A DNA stretch of 16,697 nt from DRVV01 sp964487415 (GTDB lineage Archaea > Thermoproteota > Bathyarchaeia > Bathyarchaeales > Bathycorpusculaceae), in assembly GCA_964487415.1 (NCBI GenBank), contig CAZAPQ010000058.1, positions 1-16,697 on the forward strand, written 5' to 3'. The notes beneath the pieces were generated by a model, which saw only the letters and a list, made by a program, of their open reading frames with translations, searched no databases and was not told the origin of the DNA. Below, piece after piece: positions 6,040 to 12,774 of this stretch (positions within the stretch are counted from its first letter, which is position 1; every line of letters starts with the position of its first letter). The translations under genes were made by a program, and so were the position numbers.

Positions 6040-8022
6040 ATGATATTGGTATTATTGGCCCTTGCTGTAGGGCTTTTTGCCATGCTTATGGTTGGCTACT
6101 TAGCCCATATTGTTAATAGGGAACCTCCTGGAACAGATGAGATGATAAGGGTTGCGAATTATATCATAGAGAGCGCCGATGCCTTCATAAGGAGAATGTA
6201 TAAGAGCATAGCAATTTTCGTGGTTCTTATGATGATCTTATTAGCACTTATCTTCAGAAGTTTTGTGATTTTGGGCGTATTTTTCTTGGGCGTGTTTCTG
6301 TCTTTAACCGCAGCCTTCATAGGTCTGCATGTTGCCGTGAAGGCTGGATTAAAAACGGTTAGCGCCGCCAGAACCTCAACTGAAAGGGCCTTTATAATAG
6401 CCTTCTATGGCGGGGCTGTTATGGGATTGTCGGTTATCGGCCTAAGCCTTATAGGTGCAGGCATCCTCTTCCTGTTGCTTAGGAACCCGCAGATGTTTGT
6501 AGGTTTTGGCTTCGGAGTAAGCCTAGCCGCTTTATTCGCCCAGCTTGGCGGGGGAATATTCACTAAAGCCGCCGACATAGGCGCTGACCTTGTTGGAAAA
6601 ATTGAGCAGCGTATTCCAGAGGATGACCCCCGCAACCCAGCAGCCATCGCGGATCTAGTTGGCGATAATGTTGGTGACTGTGCAGGCAGGGGTGCGGACA
6701 TCTTCGAATCCATAAGCGATGACTACATAACCGCCATGATCCTAGGCTCCATGCTTATAGGCTCTTTGGGAGAAAACGTTCTCGTGTATCCGCTAGTTGT
6801 TGGAGCCGCAGGAGTACTGGCTACAATTTTGGGATTATACGCCGTAAAATTGCTTAGAAAAAGGAAGCCAAACATAGCCTTCAACATAACCCTAATCACA
6901 ACCGCAGCGTTGTGCATTGTTGGCGCCTACCTCTGTGCGGTGGCTCTACTTAACAATATAACGGTTTTTTACGCCATGCTCAGCGGTTTGCTGGTAACCC
7001 TCGCCGTCTGCCTGGTTGTGCAGTATTATACTGGGATAGGCAGGGGACCTGTGAAGGTTATGGCTGAAACCTCTAAACGCGGAGCAGCCCTCAACATTAT
7101 AACAGGCCTGGCATATGCGCTTCAAACACCATTCTTCCCAATAGTTTTGGTTTTGGCCTCAGCCCTCTTTTCCTATTTCATATGCAACGTGCCGCTTTAT
7201 GGAATAGTTGCCGCAAACATTGGAACCGACCTCCTAGCCGGCATAATAATGTCAAGCGACACCTTCGGCCCCATATGCGATAACGCCGCCGGAATAGCTG
7301 AAATGGCTAAGGTTAGAACTAAAAATGGGCTTGCCCTAGCTGAGCTTGACGCCCTTGGTAATACAACTAAGGCCTACACGAAGGCTTATGCTTCCACATC
7401 CTGCACAATATCAACCATCGTGCTCTTCCTAACATATGGCGAGCTTGCGGGACTGAGACAAGCTGTTGCAAGCTTGCTGGATCCGAAGATCATCGCCGGC
7501 CTAATTTTGGGAGCCACAGTTCCGTTTATTTTCTCCTCTATGGCTATAGGAGCCGTGAGCAAAACAGCCTACAAAATTGTCGACGAGGCGCGTAGACAGT
7601 TCAGGGAAAAACCAGCCATCCTTGAGGGTAAGGCAAAACCCAATTACGCACGCTGTGTGGACATAGGCACGAAAAACGCATTGAAGAACATGATCACGCC
7701 AACGGTGCTGACGCTGATTTCACCCATAATAATAGGCTTCATCCTAGGCAAGTATGCCCTGGGCGCCATGCTTCTAGGAAGCCTCGCCACTTCCGCACTT
7801 CTGGCACCCATGTTCACCATGGGAGGGGGACTATGGGACAACGCCAAAAAATATGTTGAGAGAAGATTCTGGATGAAGGGAACACCCCTCCATGAGGCGG
7901 TAGTTACAGGCGACACCGTTGGAGACCCGCTGAAAGACACGGCGGGACCATCCCTGAACATTTTCATGAAACTAATGAACATGACAGCATTGCTGATTCT
8001 ACCATTCTTAGTCATGGCCTGA
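6040..8022 (+). CDS. hppA: Membrane-bound proton-translocating pyrophosphatase, potassium-independent type
   Basis: A 660-residue protein with about 15-16 membrane spans that hydrolyses pyrophosphate and pumps protons. Active-site loops are intact: FTKAADIGADLVGKIE (175-189), EDDPRNPAAIADLVGDNVGD (194-213), DNAAGIAEM (414-422) and GDTVGDPLKDTAGPSLN (624-640). K444 and T447 in GNTTKAYTK occupy the two positions that separate potassium-independent enzymes (K, T) from potassium-dependent ones (A, G), and C214 in GDCAG also fits the independent group, which are proton pumps. The gate helix reads GRGADIFES with E223. The nearly invariant DNAGG is DNAAG here (A417). The ATG at 6040 follows a TATA box at 5959. 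It stands alone on the plus strand. It recovers energy from biosynthetic pyrophosphate. Confidence 0.95.
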   Translation: MILVLLALAVGLFAMLMVGYLAHIVNREPPGTDEMIRVANYIIESADAFIRRMYKSIAIFVVLMMILLALIFRSFVILGVFFLGVFLSLTAAFIGLHVAVKAGLKTVSAARTSTERAFIIAFYGGAVMGLSVIGLSLIGAGILFLLLRNPQMFVGFGFGVSLAALFAQLGGGIFTKAADIGADLVGKIEQRIPEDDPRNPAAIADLVGDNVGDCAGRGADIFESISDDYITAMILGSMLIGSLGENVLVYPLVVGAAGVLATILGLYAVKLLRKRKPNIAFNITLITTAALCIVGAYLCAVALLNNITVFYAMLSGLLVTLAVCLVVQYYTGIGRGPVKVMAETSKRGAALNIITGLAYALQTPFFPIVLVLASALFSYFICNVPLYGIVAANIGTDLLAGIIMSSDTFGPICDNAAGIAEMAKVRTKNGLALAELDALGNTTKAYTKAYASTSCTISTIVLFLTYGELAGLRQAVASLLDPKIIAGLILGATVPFIFSSMAIGAVSKTAYKIVDEARRQFREKPAILEGKAKPNYARCVDIGTKNALKNMITPTVLTLISPIIIGFILGKYALGAMLLGSLATSALLAPMFTMGGGLWDNAKKYVERRFWMKGTPLHEAVVTGDTVGDPLKDTAGPSLNIFMKLMNMTALLILPFLVMA

Positions 8023-8400
8023 GCTAAGCAATACAAGCTTATAAGCAAGTCTTAGAAATAAAAATTTTAGATGGTATAGCTTAAAGAGGTCTACTGGCGG
8101 CAACTCTAACTTACGCTCATTGAGCTCTCCACGGCCGAAGCCGGTAATTCTTGCTTTGTGCTTATTGGTTTGTTGTTGACCTTTTAGCCTGTTCCATGTT
8201 AGAGCAAGAAGTGCCCGTCGGCCCGTCATACCTGTGTGCCCGCGAGATTAGAATTATACTTCCATCGTTTCGAGCGTATTCAGGGCTCCTGCGCTAGTAG
8301 CTACAACCAATTTGGCTTATTTCTTTAAAATACGCTTTTATAAGGCTTCATTTCAAGTGCGGGGGGTGGGATTTCATCATTAATTTACTGGCATATTATA
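8023..8400. other. Gene-poor interval with a long imperfect hairpin and two box A motifs
   Basis: Between the hppA stop and the stop of the RHH gene there is no convincing protein gene. A 73-codon minus-strand frame (8008-8229) overlaps the hppA 3' end, has no ribosome site and no recognisable family. What is visible is: GCTTATAAGC (8037-8046), which could be a plus-strand TATA box; CCTTATAAAAG on the minus strand (8345-8335), a strong TATA box pointing into the interval; and a long stem at 8131-8226. A structured RNA or the relic of an inserted element is possible. Confidence 0.45.
8131..8226. ncRNA. Candidate structured RNA: long interrupted hairpin
   Basis: Two arms 47 bases apart pair over about 24 positions: 8148-8155 with 8203-8210 (8 bp, TTCTTGCT/AGCAAGAA); 8133-8138 with 8218-8223 (6 bp, GGCCGA/TCGGCC), extended by two pairs past a bulged C at 8224; and a short inner helix (GG at 8143 with CC near 8214). 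The arms are much richer in GC than the surroundings, as is usual for RNAs of warm-growing archaea. Strand is uncertain: a TATA box on the minus strand (8345-8335) and one on the plus strand (8037-8046) both could drive it. I saw no RNase P, SRP or tRNA motif. Confidence 0.35.
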
Positions 8401-9123
8401 TTAAATTTTGAAGAGTTTTTTAAAGTTTTTGAGGGGGGCTTCGCATAGTTTTAGGATGTAAGGGTATTCTGTCGAGATGTTTTGTAGCATGTTTTCCGCT
8501 TCGTAGCACATATCTGCAATGTGTTCAAGGTATGGTCTAGTTTCATTTCTAAGTGTTTCCAGCGCTTCTGGCCTAATTACAATGTCTGTTTTAAGTAGTG
8601 GTTTAGGCACCGTTAACTCTTTGAGTAGTGGCGGTGGTCTAATTTTTTCCCAGTCAGACCAGTTTTTAGCAAGAATCCTTTTTAGAGCCTCCTTAACGTT
8701 TTCGAGCTCGCCTAAAAGTTTGAACACGTCAATGGTGGAATCTATGACTCCTGCATCGCATAATGCTATATAAGGTAGCACTTCATCTTTCCAAACCTTC
8801 ATTATTCTCAATAATTTTAGATCGATAAAGGGTTGAGGAAACAATGAGCTTAGGAGACTGTGCATGGCATCGAATTGATAATAAAGGAATGTTAGCTGGT
8901 GCTTTAAGACTTCTTCCTGTAGAGTAAAATGGAGCTTTACTTTCTGGATGTTTTTTAGTAAGAAAGTAAGGGTGTGTATGTCCACGTCTGGCAAGTTCTG
9001 GGCAAGTATGTGAGCAAAGCTGACTATGGTTAGGTTATTCTTTTTGGCGAATTCTTCCAACCGCTTGGCGTCCTCTTGCCTTACATTCAGCGAAACATAA
9101 CCTGGTTTTGGCACATTTACCAC
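8401..9123 (-). CDS. Ribbon-helix-helix-like DNA-binding protein with a large helical C-terminal part
   Basis: A 240-residue protein. Residues 8-42, GYVSLNVRQEDAKRLEEFAK then a second helix after NNLTIVSF, match a ribbon-helix-helix fold (strand followed by two helices), which binds operator DNA as a dimer. The other 200 residues are helical with conserved-looking W, P and C residues and no family I recognise; RHH repressors are normally only 45-100 residues, so this tail is unusual and may be a sensing or partner-binding part. The start is GTG at 9123. It is transcribed away from the 9214-10648 operon through a 90-base shared promoter region that carries repeated ACGTA boxes, so autoregulation and control of the operon are likely (inference). 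Confidence 0.6.
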   Translation of the reverse strand: MVNVPKPGYVSLNVRQEDAKRLEEFAKKNNLTIVSFAHILAQNLPDVDIHTLTFLLKNIQKVKLHFTLQEEVLKHQLTFLYYQFDAMHSLLSSLFPQPFIDLKLLRIMKVWKDEVLPYIALCDAGVIDSTIDVFKLLGELENVKEALKRILAKNWSDWEKIRPPPLLKELTVPKPLLKTDIVIRPEALETLRNETRPYLEHIADMCYEAENMLQNISTEYPYILKLCEAPLKNFKKLFKI

Positions 9124-9154
9124 GCAATACTAAATACTGGGAAAAGGAATAAAA

Positions 9155-9203
9155 ACGTAACGGGTACCTAAAAGTTTATATACAGTGACGTATCATGGAC
9201 GTA
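9155..9203. promoter_or_regulatory. Three phased ACGTA boxes in the divergent promoter region
   Basis: ACGTA occurs at 9155-9159, 9188-9192 and 9199-9203, i.e. at 33- and 11-base steps (three turns and one turn of the helix), the last two as GACGTA. They lie on both sides of the TATA box at 9175. This is what operator half-sites for a ribbon-helix-helix repressor look like. Confidence 0.4.
9175..9182 (+). promoter_or_regulatory. TATA box of the membrane-nuclease operon
   Basis: TTTATATA predicts a transcript start near 9205, just before the ATG at 9214, so the mRNA may be nearly leaderless. Confidence 0.55.
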
Positions 9204-9213
9204 CTAGAAAAAC

Positions 9214-9492
9214 ATGCACCTTCAAAACGTGCAGTCCAAAGTGCTACAAATGTGGGAAGAAGTAGTTGGGGTTCTATTGCAGATAGCTGCCCGAGACGGA
9301 GGAAACGTCGTGGTCAACGTTTCAGGCGCTGAGTACGTGCTTAAGAATTTTCCAAAAGAGTTGCTTGAGAAGCTTAAAGCACATAGGAACTGTCTAATTG
9401 GTATACTACGCACAGATGCGGGATATGCAATACGGGTAATACATAGTAAAATGCGTGTGCAAGCATGCCCGCGGAGGATTGAGCATGGATAA
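9214..9492 (+). CDS. Unrecognised 92-residue protein, first gene of the membrane-nuclease operon
   Basis: A small soluble protein in an operon with the gene below; its last eight bases overlap that gene's start, so translation is coupled. The N-terminal helix MHLQNVQSKVLQMWEEVVGV leads to a strand-rich core (GGNVVVNVSG), then LPKELLEKL-like FPKELLEKLKAHRNCLIGIL and a strand GYAIRVI. The phrase 'pELLEKLKAHRxxLIxxLR' resembles TubC-type docking domains and fragments found next to replication genes, but the match is weak and I do not assign a family. The C-terminus is basic (KMRVQACPRRIEHG). The ATG at 9214 lies immediately downstream of the promoter. Size and position suggest an accessory or adaptor for the membrane protein (inference). 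Confidence 0.6.
   Translation: MHLQNVQSKVLQMWEEVVGVLLQIAARDGGNVVVNVSGAEYVLKNFPKELLEKLKAHRNCLIGILRTDAGYAIRVIHSKMRVQACPRRIEHG
9473..9477 (+). promoter_or_regulatory. Ribosome binding site of the membrane-nuclease gene
   Basis: GGAGG, seven bases before the ATG at 9485 and inside the upstream gene. It fixes the start at 9485 instead of the earlier in-frame codon at 9455. Confidence 0.7.
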
Positions 9493-10648
9493 CCTTGAAA
9501 TGACCATTTTAATTTCAGGGTTCACACTTTCGCTAAGCTGCTTTGTGGACGCAAACTGGAAGTGTTTTAAAGGACTGGTTAACTGGATCTCGCCAGCGAA
9601 ACTCCTAGGAATTTTAAGACTTACTCAGGGGGCGTCAACTCTCACTTTTTTGTACTCTATTGCAACAACTATGGTATGTAAAATTTTATGGATAGATCCT
9701 GCAATGGCCTTAGTTTCTTCAATCATTGTAACAGTGGCCGCTACAGCGTTAATTGGCCAGCTTCTTTCAAAGAAAGGTGCAAAATTAACCGCAGAAGAAA
9801 CTGTTGATGAAAAGGCTCTGCGAACAAGAATAATAGAAGACGTACAAACAATAGTAGGCAAGGCAGCATTAACAATATCAGAGAACGTGGAAAAACGGAT
9901 GACAAAAGCAGAAGCCAATATTCAAGGATACGTTGAAAGCTATTATAAAAGGGTTAACACCCTCTTGGAGAGAAACGAGGAGACTCTCCGATATTTTGGA
10001 GACAAAATGAACACAATAAATAGGGTAATCGAAGGATACAACGAAATAGCTCGGGCATACCGTGAGGAAGCCGTGAAGAGGGAGGCGCTAACGCTACAGA
10101 TTGAACAGGTTGCCCGACTGGAAGAGGAATATCTGAGGAGACTTGAAGCCTTGGACCACAAGGAAGAAGTAAGAGGAGAGAAAGTTACTTTAACCAGCGC
10201 AGACGGCATTGCTAGCAGAACAAAGGGAAACATGGCGCAAAAAGAAACTGCTGATTTTTTACGAAACTGCGGCTTTCAAGTTGAGGAGTATTATGGCGTA
10301 GGTTTGCCAGACTATATCATACGTTGGCAAGGAAAGCGGGTCGCCATCGGCGCACATAAAGCCTTCACCTTAAGCAGGCAAGGGACAACTCAAAGAACCA
10401 TAACAAAAAATGAATTAGAAGCTGAAATTGCCGCCGCCTTAAAGTATAAGCTACCGCTGGTACTTCTAGTAACCAACTTAAAAAATAAGAGAAGATGGGC
10501 TGAACTGATATCATACGAAAAGCTGAAGGAATTTGAACGCTTCACTACACCGGTAATTCTGGCAGACGATGTCCCTGAGACAGAAAGAATCTGCATGGAA
10601 TCAATCTTGAGGTTGAAGGAAATATTATCACACCACGCAACAAACTAA
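9485..10648 (+). CDS. Membrane-anchored coiled-coil protein with a PD-(D/E)XK-like C-terminal domain
   Basis: A 387-residue protein. Hydrophobic segments lie at about 6-21, 52-66 and 73-94; a charged coiled coil runs from about 101 to 230 (KLTAEETVDEKALRTRIIED, ... LEEEYLRRLEALDHKEE); a globular domain follows (245-380). That domain has KGNMAQKETADFLRNCGF, the strand pair GLPDYII (P275, D276) and VAIGAHK (K292), then NELEAEIAAALK and PLVLLVTN, the order of a restriction-endonuclease-like fold. The acidic residue expected two positions before the lysine is absent (G289-A290-H291-K292), so it may be a variant or inactive. The membrane-coil-nuclease layout resembles RmuC. The start at 9485 has a strong GGAGG. 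It overlaps the upstream gene; function as a nuclease or a defence effector is inference. Confidence 0.6.
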   Translation: MDNLEMTILISGFTLSLSCFVDANWKCFKGLVNWISPAKLLGILRLTQGASTLTFLYSIATTMVCKILWIDPAMALVSSIIVTVAATALIGQLLSKKGAKLTAEETVDEKALRTRIIEDVQTIVGKAALTISENVEKRMTKAEANIQGYVESYYKRVNTLLERNEETLRYFGDKMNTINRVIEGYNEIARAYREEAVKREALTLQIEQVARLEEEYLRRLEALDHKEEVRGEKVTLTSADGIASRTKGNMAQKETADFLRNCGFQVEEYYGVGLPDYIIRWQGKRVAIGAHKAFTLSRQGTTQRTITKNELEAEIAAALKYKLPLVLLVTNLKNKRRWAELISYEKLKEFERFTTPVILADDVPETERICMESILRLKEILSHHATN

Positions 10649-10965
10649 GCTGCACAATATCATAAAAATGCACAAAAACGCATGGAAAATACACCCTTTT
10701 ATTAGATCGCTATCCTTAACTTAGCTCCCACCTATTAATTGTGTAGCGAATGTGCAAAAATGCCAATGAGACATACTTCGGTTTTTAACTTATTCTACAA
10801 AGTTCCAGAGAACAATACACATAGAAACAAATTCCATTCCAATAGTTTTAAAACAGAATGCCCAAACAGGAAACATTAAAGTGTCAAAGGCAAAATTATT
10901 CAACAATATGCTAAAATACTTGCCAAAAACAATTAAACACGACCGAAAAAGCTCAGTAACTAAAA

Positions 10966-10979
10966 TTATATTTTAAAAG
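10966..10979 (+). promoter_or_regulatory. TATA box of the orphan promoter
   Basis: ATTATATTTTAAAA is a strong box A match and predicts a transcript start near 10997, inside the inverted repeat that follows. No clear gene lies downstream. Confidence 0.45.
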
Positions 10980-10982
10980 TCA

Positions 10983-11012
10983 GCACGTTATAACTGCAAA
11001 AGTGTAACGTGC
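10983..11012 (+). repeat. 10-bp inverted repeat at a predicted transcript start
   Basis: Arms 10983-10992 (GCACGTTATA) and 11003-11012 (TGTAACGTGC) pair in 9 positions plus one G-T, around a 10-base loop. The repeat starts four bases after the TATA box, so it could be a repressor operator or a 5' hairpin of the transcript. Confidence 0.6.
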
Positions 11013-11380
11013 CTATGCTCCTAGAGCGCCGTGGATCCGTGTGGGGCGAAAACATTAGGTGCAGGTTCTGCCTTCAAAACAAAACGCATCCCATGCGACA
11101 GCAAACTCCCAGTTATACCCCAAAAGTGGGATGTTTTTGAAAAATCTTATGGAAATTACATCATAAAAAGCCATAAAAAAGCTCTTTTCGAAACAATTAA
11201 AACAAAAGTGGGAGTTTTGCAAACACATTCCAACATCCAAACATATTTAGCCGCATCTAATATTTCAAATTTAAAACATTTTCCACATTTTCCGTTAGCA
11301 GCGACTGATGAAAGAAGCTTCGTATTGTAATGGATTTTTACAGGAATGGAGAACGATGTGTCGTGTCTGGATTGGGCAAG

Positions 11381-11388
11381 CTTTAAAA
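11381..11388 (+). promoter_or_regulatory. TATA box of the PBECR/DUF2283 module
   Basis: CTTTAAAA predicts a transcript start near 11410, fourteen bases before the ATG at 11424. It argues against the in-frame ATG at 11346. Confidence 0.4.
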
Positions 11389-11423
11389 TTGTTGCTGCTG
11401 AATCCCTTTTAAGGTTGAGGCTT

Positions 11424-11738
11424 ATGAGTGTTAGGGCTTTTGACGGAGCCAGGATTTTGCTTACGGAGGAAAGGTGGAAGCATATAGTTTTGAGGCATCC
11501 GGAACTTGAGAACAAGTTATTTCTTGTTTTGGACGTCGTTGCCAATCCAGACGAGGTATACGTTGACCAAGCAGGAGCGTACCACGCATTGAAAAGGTTG
11601 CATGGCGAAGTGTCTGACTACATCGTAGTGGTCTACTGTAAGGAAAATGAGGAAGGCTATATAAGAACCGCCTTCTATACAAGTTATAGAAGAAAGGCTA
11701 GGAGGTATAGGCAATTCAAAAAGTTGAAACCCTCTTAG
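11424..11738 (+). CDS. PBECR/RelE-like nuclease, probable toxin
   Basis: A 104-residue basic protein. ILLTEERWKHIVLRHPEL (11-28) followed by VVANPDEVYVD, a DYIVVVY strand and GYIRTAFYTS is the pattern of the Barnase-EndoU-ColicinE5/D-RelE-like (PBECR) nucleases, RNases found as toxins and phage effectors. H20, H25, R81, T82 and Y85 are the likely catalytic or binding residues by analogy. The ATG at 11424 is preferred: GAGG lies just before it, a TATA box at 11381 fits, and the protein start matches the family. An in-frame ATG at 11346 would add 26 residues that look non-coding. The following DUF2283 gene is 29 bases away. The pair looks like a toxin-antitoxin module, but no activity is shown. 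Confidence 0.65.
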   Translation: MSVRAFDGARILLTEERWKHIVLRHPELENKLFLVLDVVANPDEVYVDQAGAYHALKRLHGEVSDYIVVVYCKENEEGYIRTAFYTSYRRKARRYRQFKKLKPS

Positions 11739-11767
11739 ACATTAACGCCAGAGAGGTGCTGGAAAAA

Positions 11768-11968
11768 ATGGAGAAGAAGTATGGGATAAAACTGCCCAGG
11801 AAGGTTATCACAATAGATTATGGAGACGACGTTGGAGACCTATTCATAAGGTTTAAACATGCGAAAACAACCCATGGAGAACCAACAAAAGACGGACAAG
11901 CAATTATACACTACGATGAAAAAGGAGAAATAGCCGCCATAGAAATCCTAAACATAACATCCATCTAA
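11768..11968 (+). CDS. DUF2283 family protein, probable antitoxin
   Basis: A 66-residue protein whose C-terminal half, HGEPTKDGQAIIHYDEKG then EIAAIEILNITSI, is the DUF2283 hallmark (a D-x-D-x-x-G-x-I-x-x-I-E-I-L hairpin). DUF2283 proteins are short, often sit directly behind RelE- or PBECR-type nuclease genes, and are generally regarded as antitoxins or partners. The ATG at 11768 has GAGGTG nine bases upstream; a GTG at 11756 would add four residues, and that GTG is part of the ribosome site. It is the second gene of the module and probably cotranscribed. The N-terminal MEKKYGIKLPRKVITIDYGD is longer than the usual YD-x-x-x-D-x-L-Y start. Confidence 0.7.
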   Translation: MEKKYGIKLPRKVITIDYGDDVGDLFIRFKHAKTTHGEPTKDGQAIIHYDEKGEIAAIEILNITSI

Positions 11969-12077
11969 AACACAAAATAAGCCTAAATCCCTAAACTCTT
12001 GAACCACAGCGCATACGTTCCCCATTTAAAAGCTCTCTTAGCGATGACTAATTGAATATTTTTTATAGAAAAGTCTG

Positions 12078-12650
12078 TTAAATTATTTTGCCAATTAGTA
12101 GAATTGTGAAGATTGCTATGGTGTGCAGGATGTATGCTATAATCGAAAATTTTCTTGGTGTTACGTTCTTTATTAAGGCTAATAGTGTAATGCCGATTTC
12201 TGTTGGAAGCGGAGAGGCTATGAGAATACTGGCTAAAGCTGCTAGCAGATACTTTTGAATAGGGCTGGGCACCATTTTCGGACAGACTTAACGATTTTTT
12301 CTTGCGATAACTTCTGAACCTCACCGCTGAAAAAATGCCTTATAAAATGGAAAATAACCAGATCACCTAGTAAAGCGCCAAGGCCTGCGGTTAATCCTGC
12401 TAGAAACAAGTTTTGCTCCCTTGCAAGGATCAGCAATATTGCAGCTGCGGGCGCAGCTGTGAACGCGTAAGCATAAAGGAACCCTGCCAAAAAGGTTCCG
12501 AAGTAACCCAAGAAAGACAAGTGTATCATGAAGCGGGGCATAAGACTTTTCGGCAAAAATGACGAACGCTATCCCATAGCTTAAAACAAGCAACAAGAGT
12601 TTAGGATACTTTATTCGAGATAGAACTTTGCCCCGAGTCCCCATTCGCAT
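12078..12650 (-). pseudogene. Polytopic membrane protein gene broken by two compensating one-base shifts
   Basis: Three consecutive frames join into one protein. The first (ATG 12650) gives MRMGTRGKVLSRIKYPKLLL ... APLHDTLVFLG; the second continues YFGTFLAGFLYAYAFTAAPA ... QKLSQEKIVKSVRK; the third, in the first frame again, gives MVPSPIQKYLLAALASILIA ... FTILLIGKII and ends with TAA at 12078. The joins fall at GGG (about 12509) and AAAA (about 12275-12278): one extra G and one missing A. The restored product is about 190 residues with five spans and the motifs GALLGDLVIFHFIR and ASPLPTEIG, as in an archaeal membrane-protein family whose name I cannot give with confidence. Because the shifts cancel and both sit in short homopolymers, assembly error is as likely as true decay. 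Confidence 0.7.
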
Positions 12651-12726
12651 AAAACACTTCCAGCCACAAATCAAAAATAACCAAATAAATATCCTCCGAG
12701 GTAGACTGTGCTTATTGTATACTCAA

Positions 12727-12750
12727 TTCTGTTAGGAGACACTAACAGAA
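12727..12750 (-). repeat. Perfect 9-bp hairpin after the HAD gene
   Basis: TTCTGTTAG (12727-12735) and CTAACAGAA (12742-12750) form a perfect stem with a 6-base loop, 25 bases downstream of the HAD stop on the minus strand. No T-run follows. It may terminate the ATPase-HAD transcript or act as an operator for the membrane gene that follows. Confidence 0.5.
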
Positions 12751-12774
12751 AATTATGTTTGAATGCGCTTTTAA

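Larger units (their letters stand above)
10649..11423. other. AT-rich gene-poor interval with an orphan promoter
   Basis: Between the membrane-nuclease gene and the toxin-like gene I see no convincing protein gene. Bases 10649-10960 are AT-rich and featureless apart from a TCGCTA/TAGCGA pair. Then come a strong TATA box (10966), an inverted repeat (10983-11012) and short hairpins GCAG-GTT-CTGC (11061-11071) and CGCAT-CCC-ATGCG (11085-11097). A 99-codon GTG-started frame (11031-11330) has no ribosome site and no family resemblance, so I do not call it. A small structured transcript starting near 11000 is equally possible. Confidence 0.4.

Noticed and set aside
8008..8229. 73-codon minus-strand frame over the hppA end and the hairpin
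   Set aside because: It overlaps the conserved hppA C-terminus, has no ribosome site and no family resemblance; the paired arms better explain its lack of stops.
8023..8400. Known structured RNAs (RNase P, SRP, tRNA)
   Set aside because: I looked for GAGGAAAGTCC-type RNase P, the SRP helix-8 motif and a TTCGANY arm on both strands; a single TTCGAGC at 8269 has no complementary stem.
11031..11330. 99-codon GTG-started frame in the AT-rich interval
   Set aside because: No ribosome site, no recognisable domain, and AT-rich composition with a random-looking residue mix.
11156..11545. 129-codon minus-strand frame
   Set aside because: It overlaps the toxin-like gene in antisense; low-complexity serine/lysine composition suggests a shadow.
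12078..12275. 65-residue membrane protein as an independent gene
   Set aside because: Its sequence is the natural C-terminus of the upstream frames once two one-base shifts are removed.
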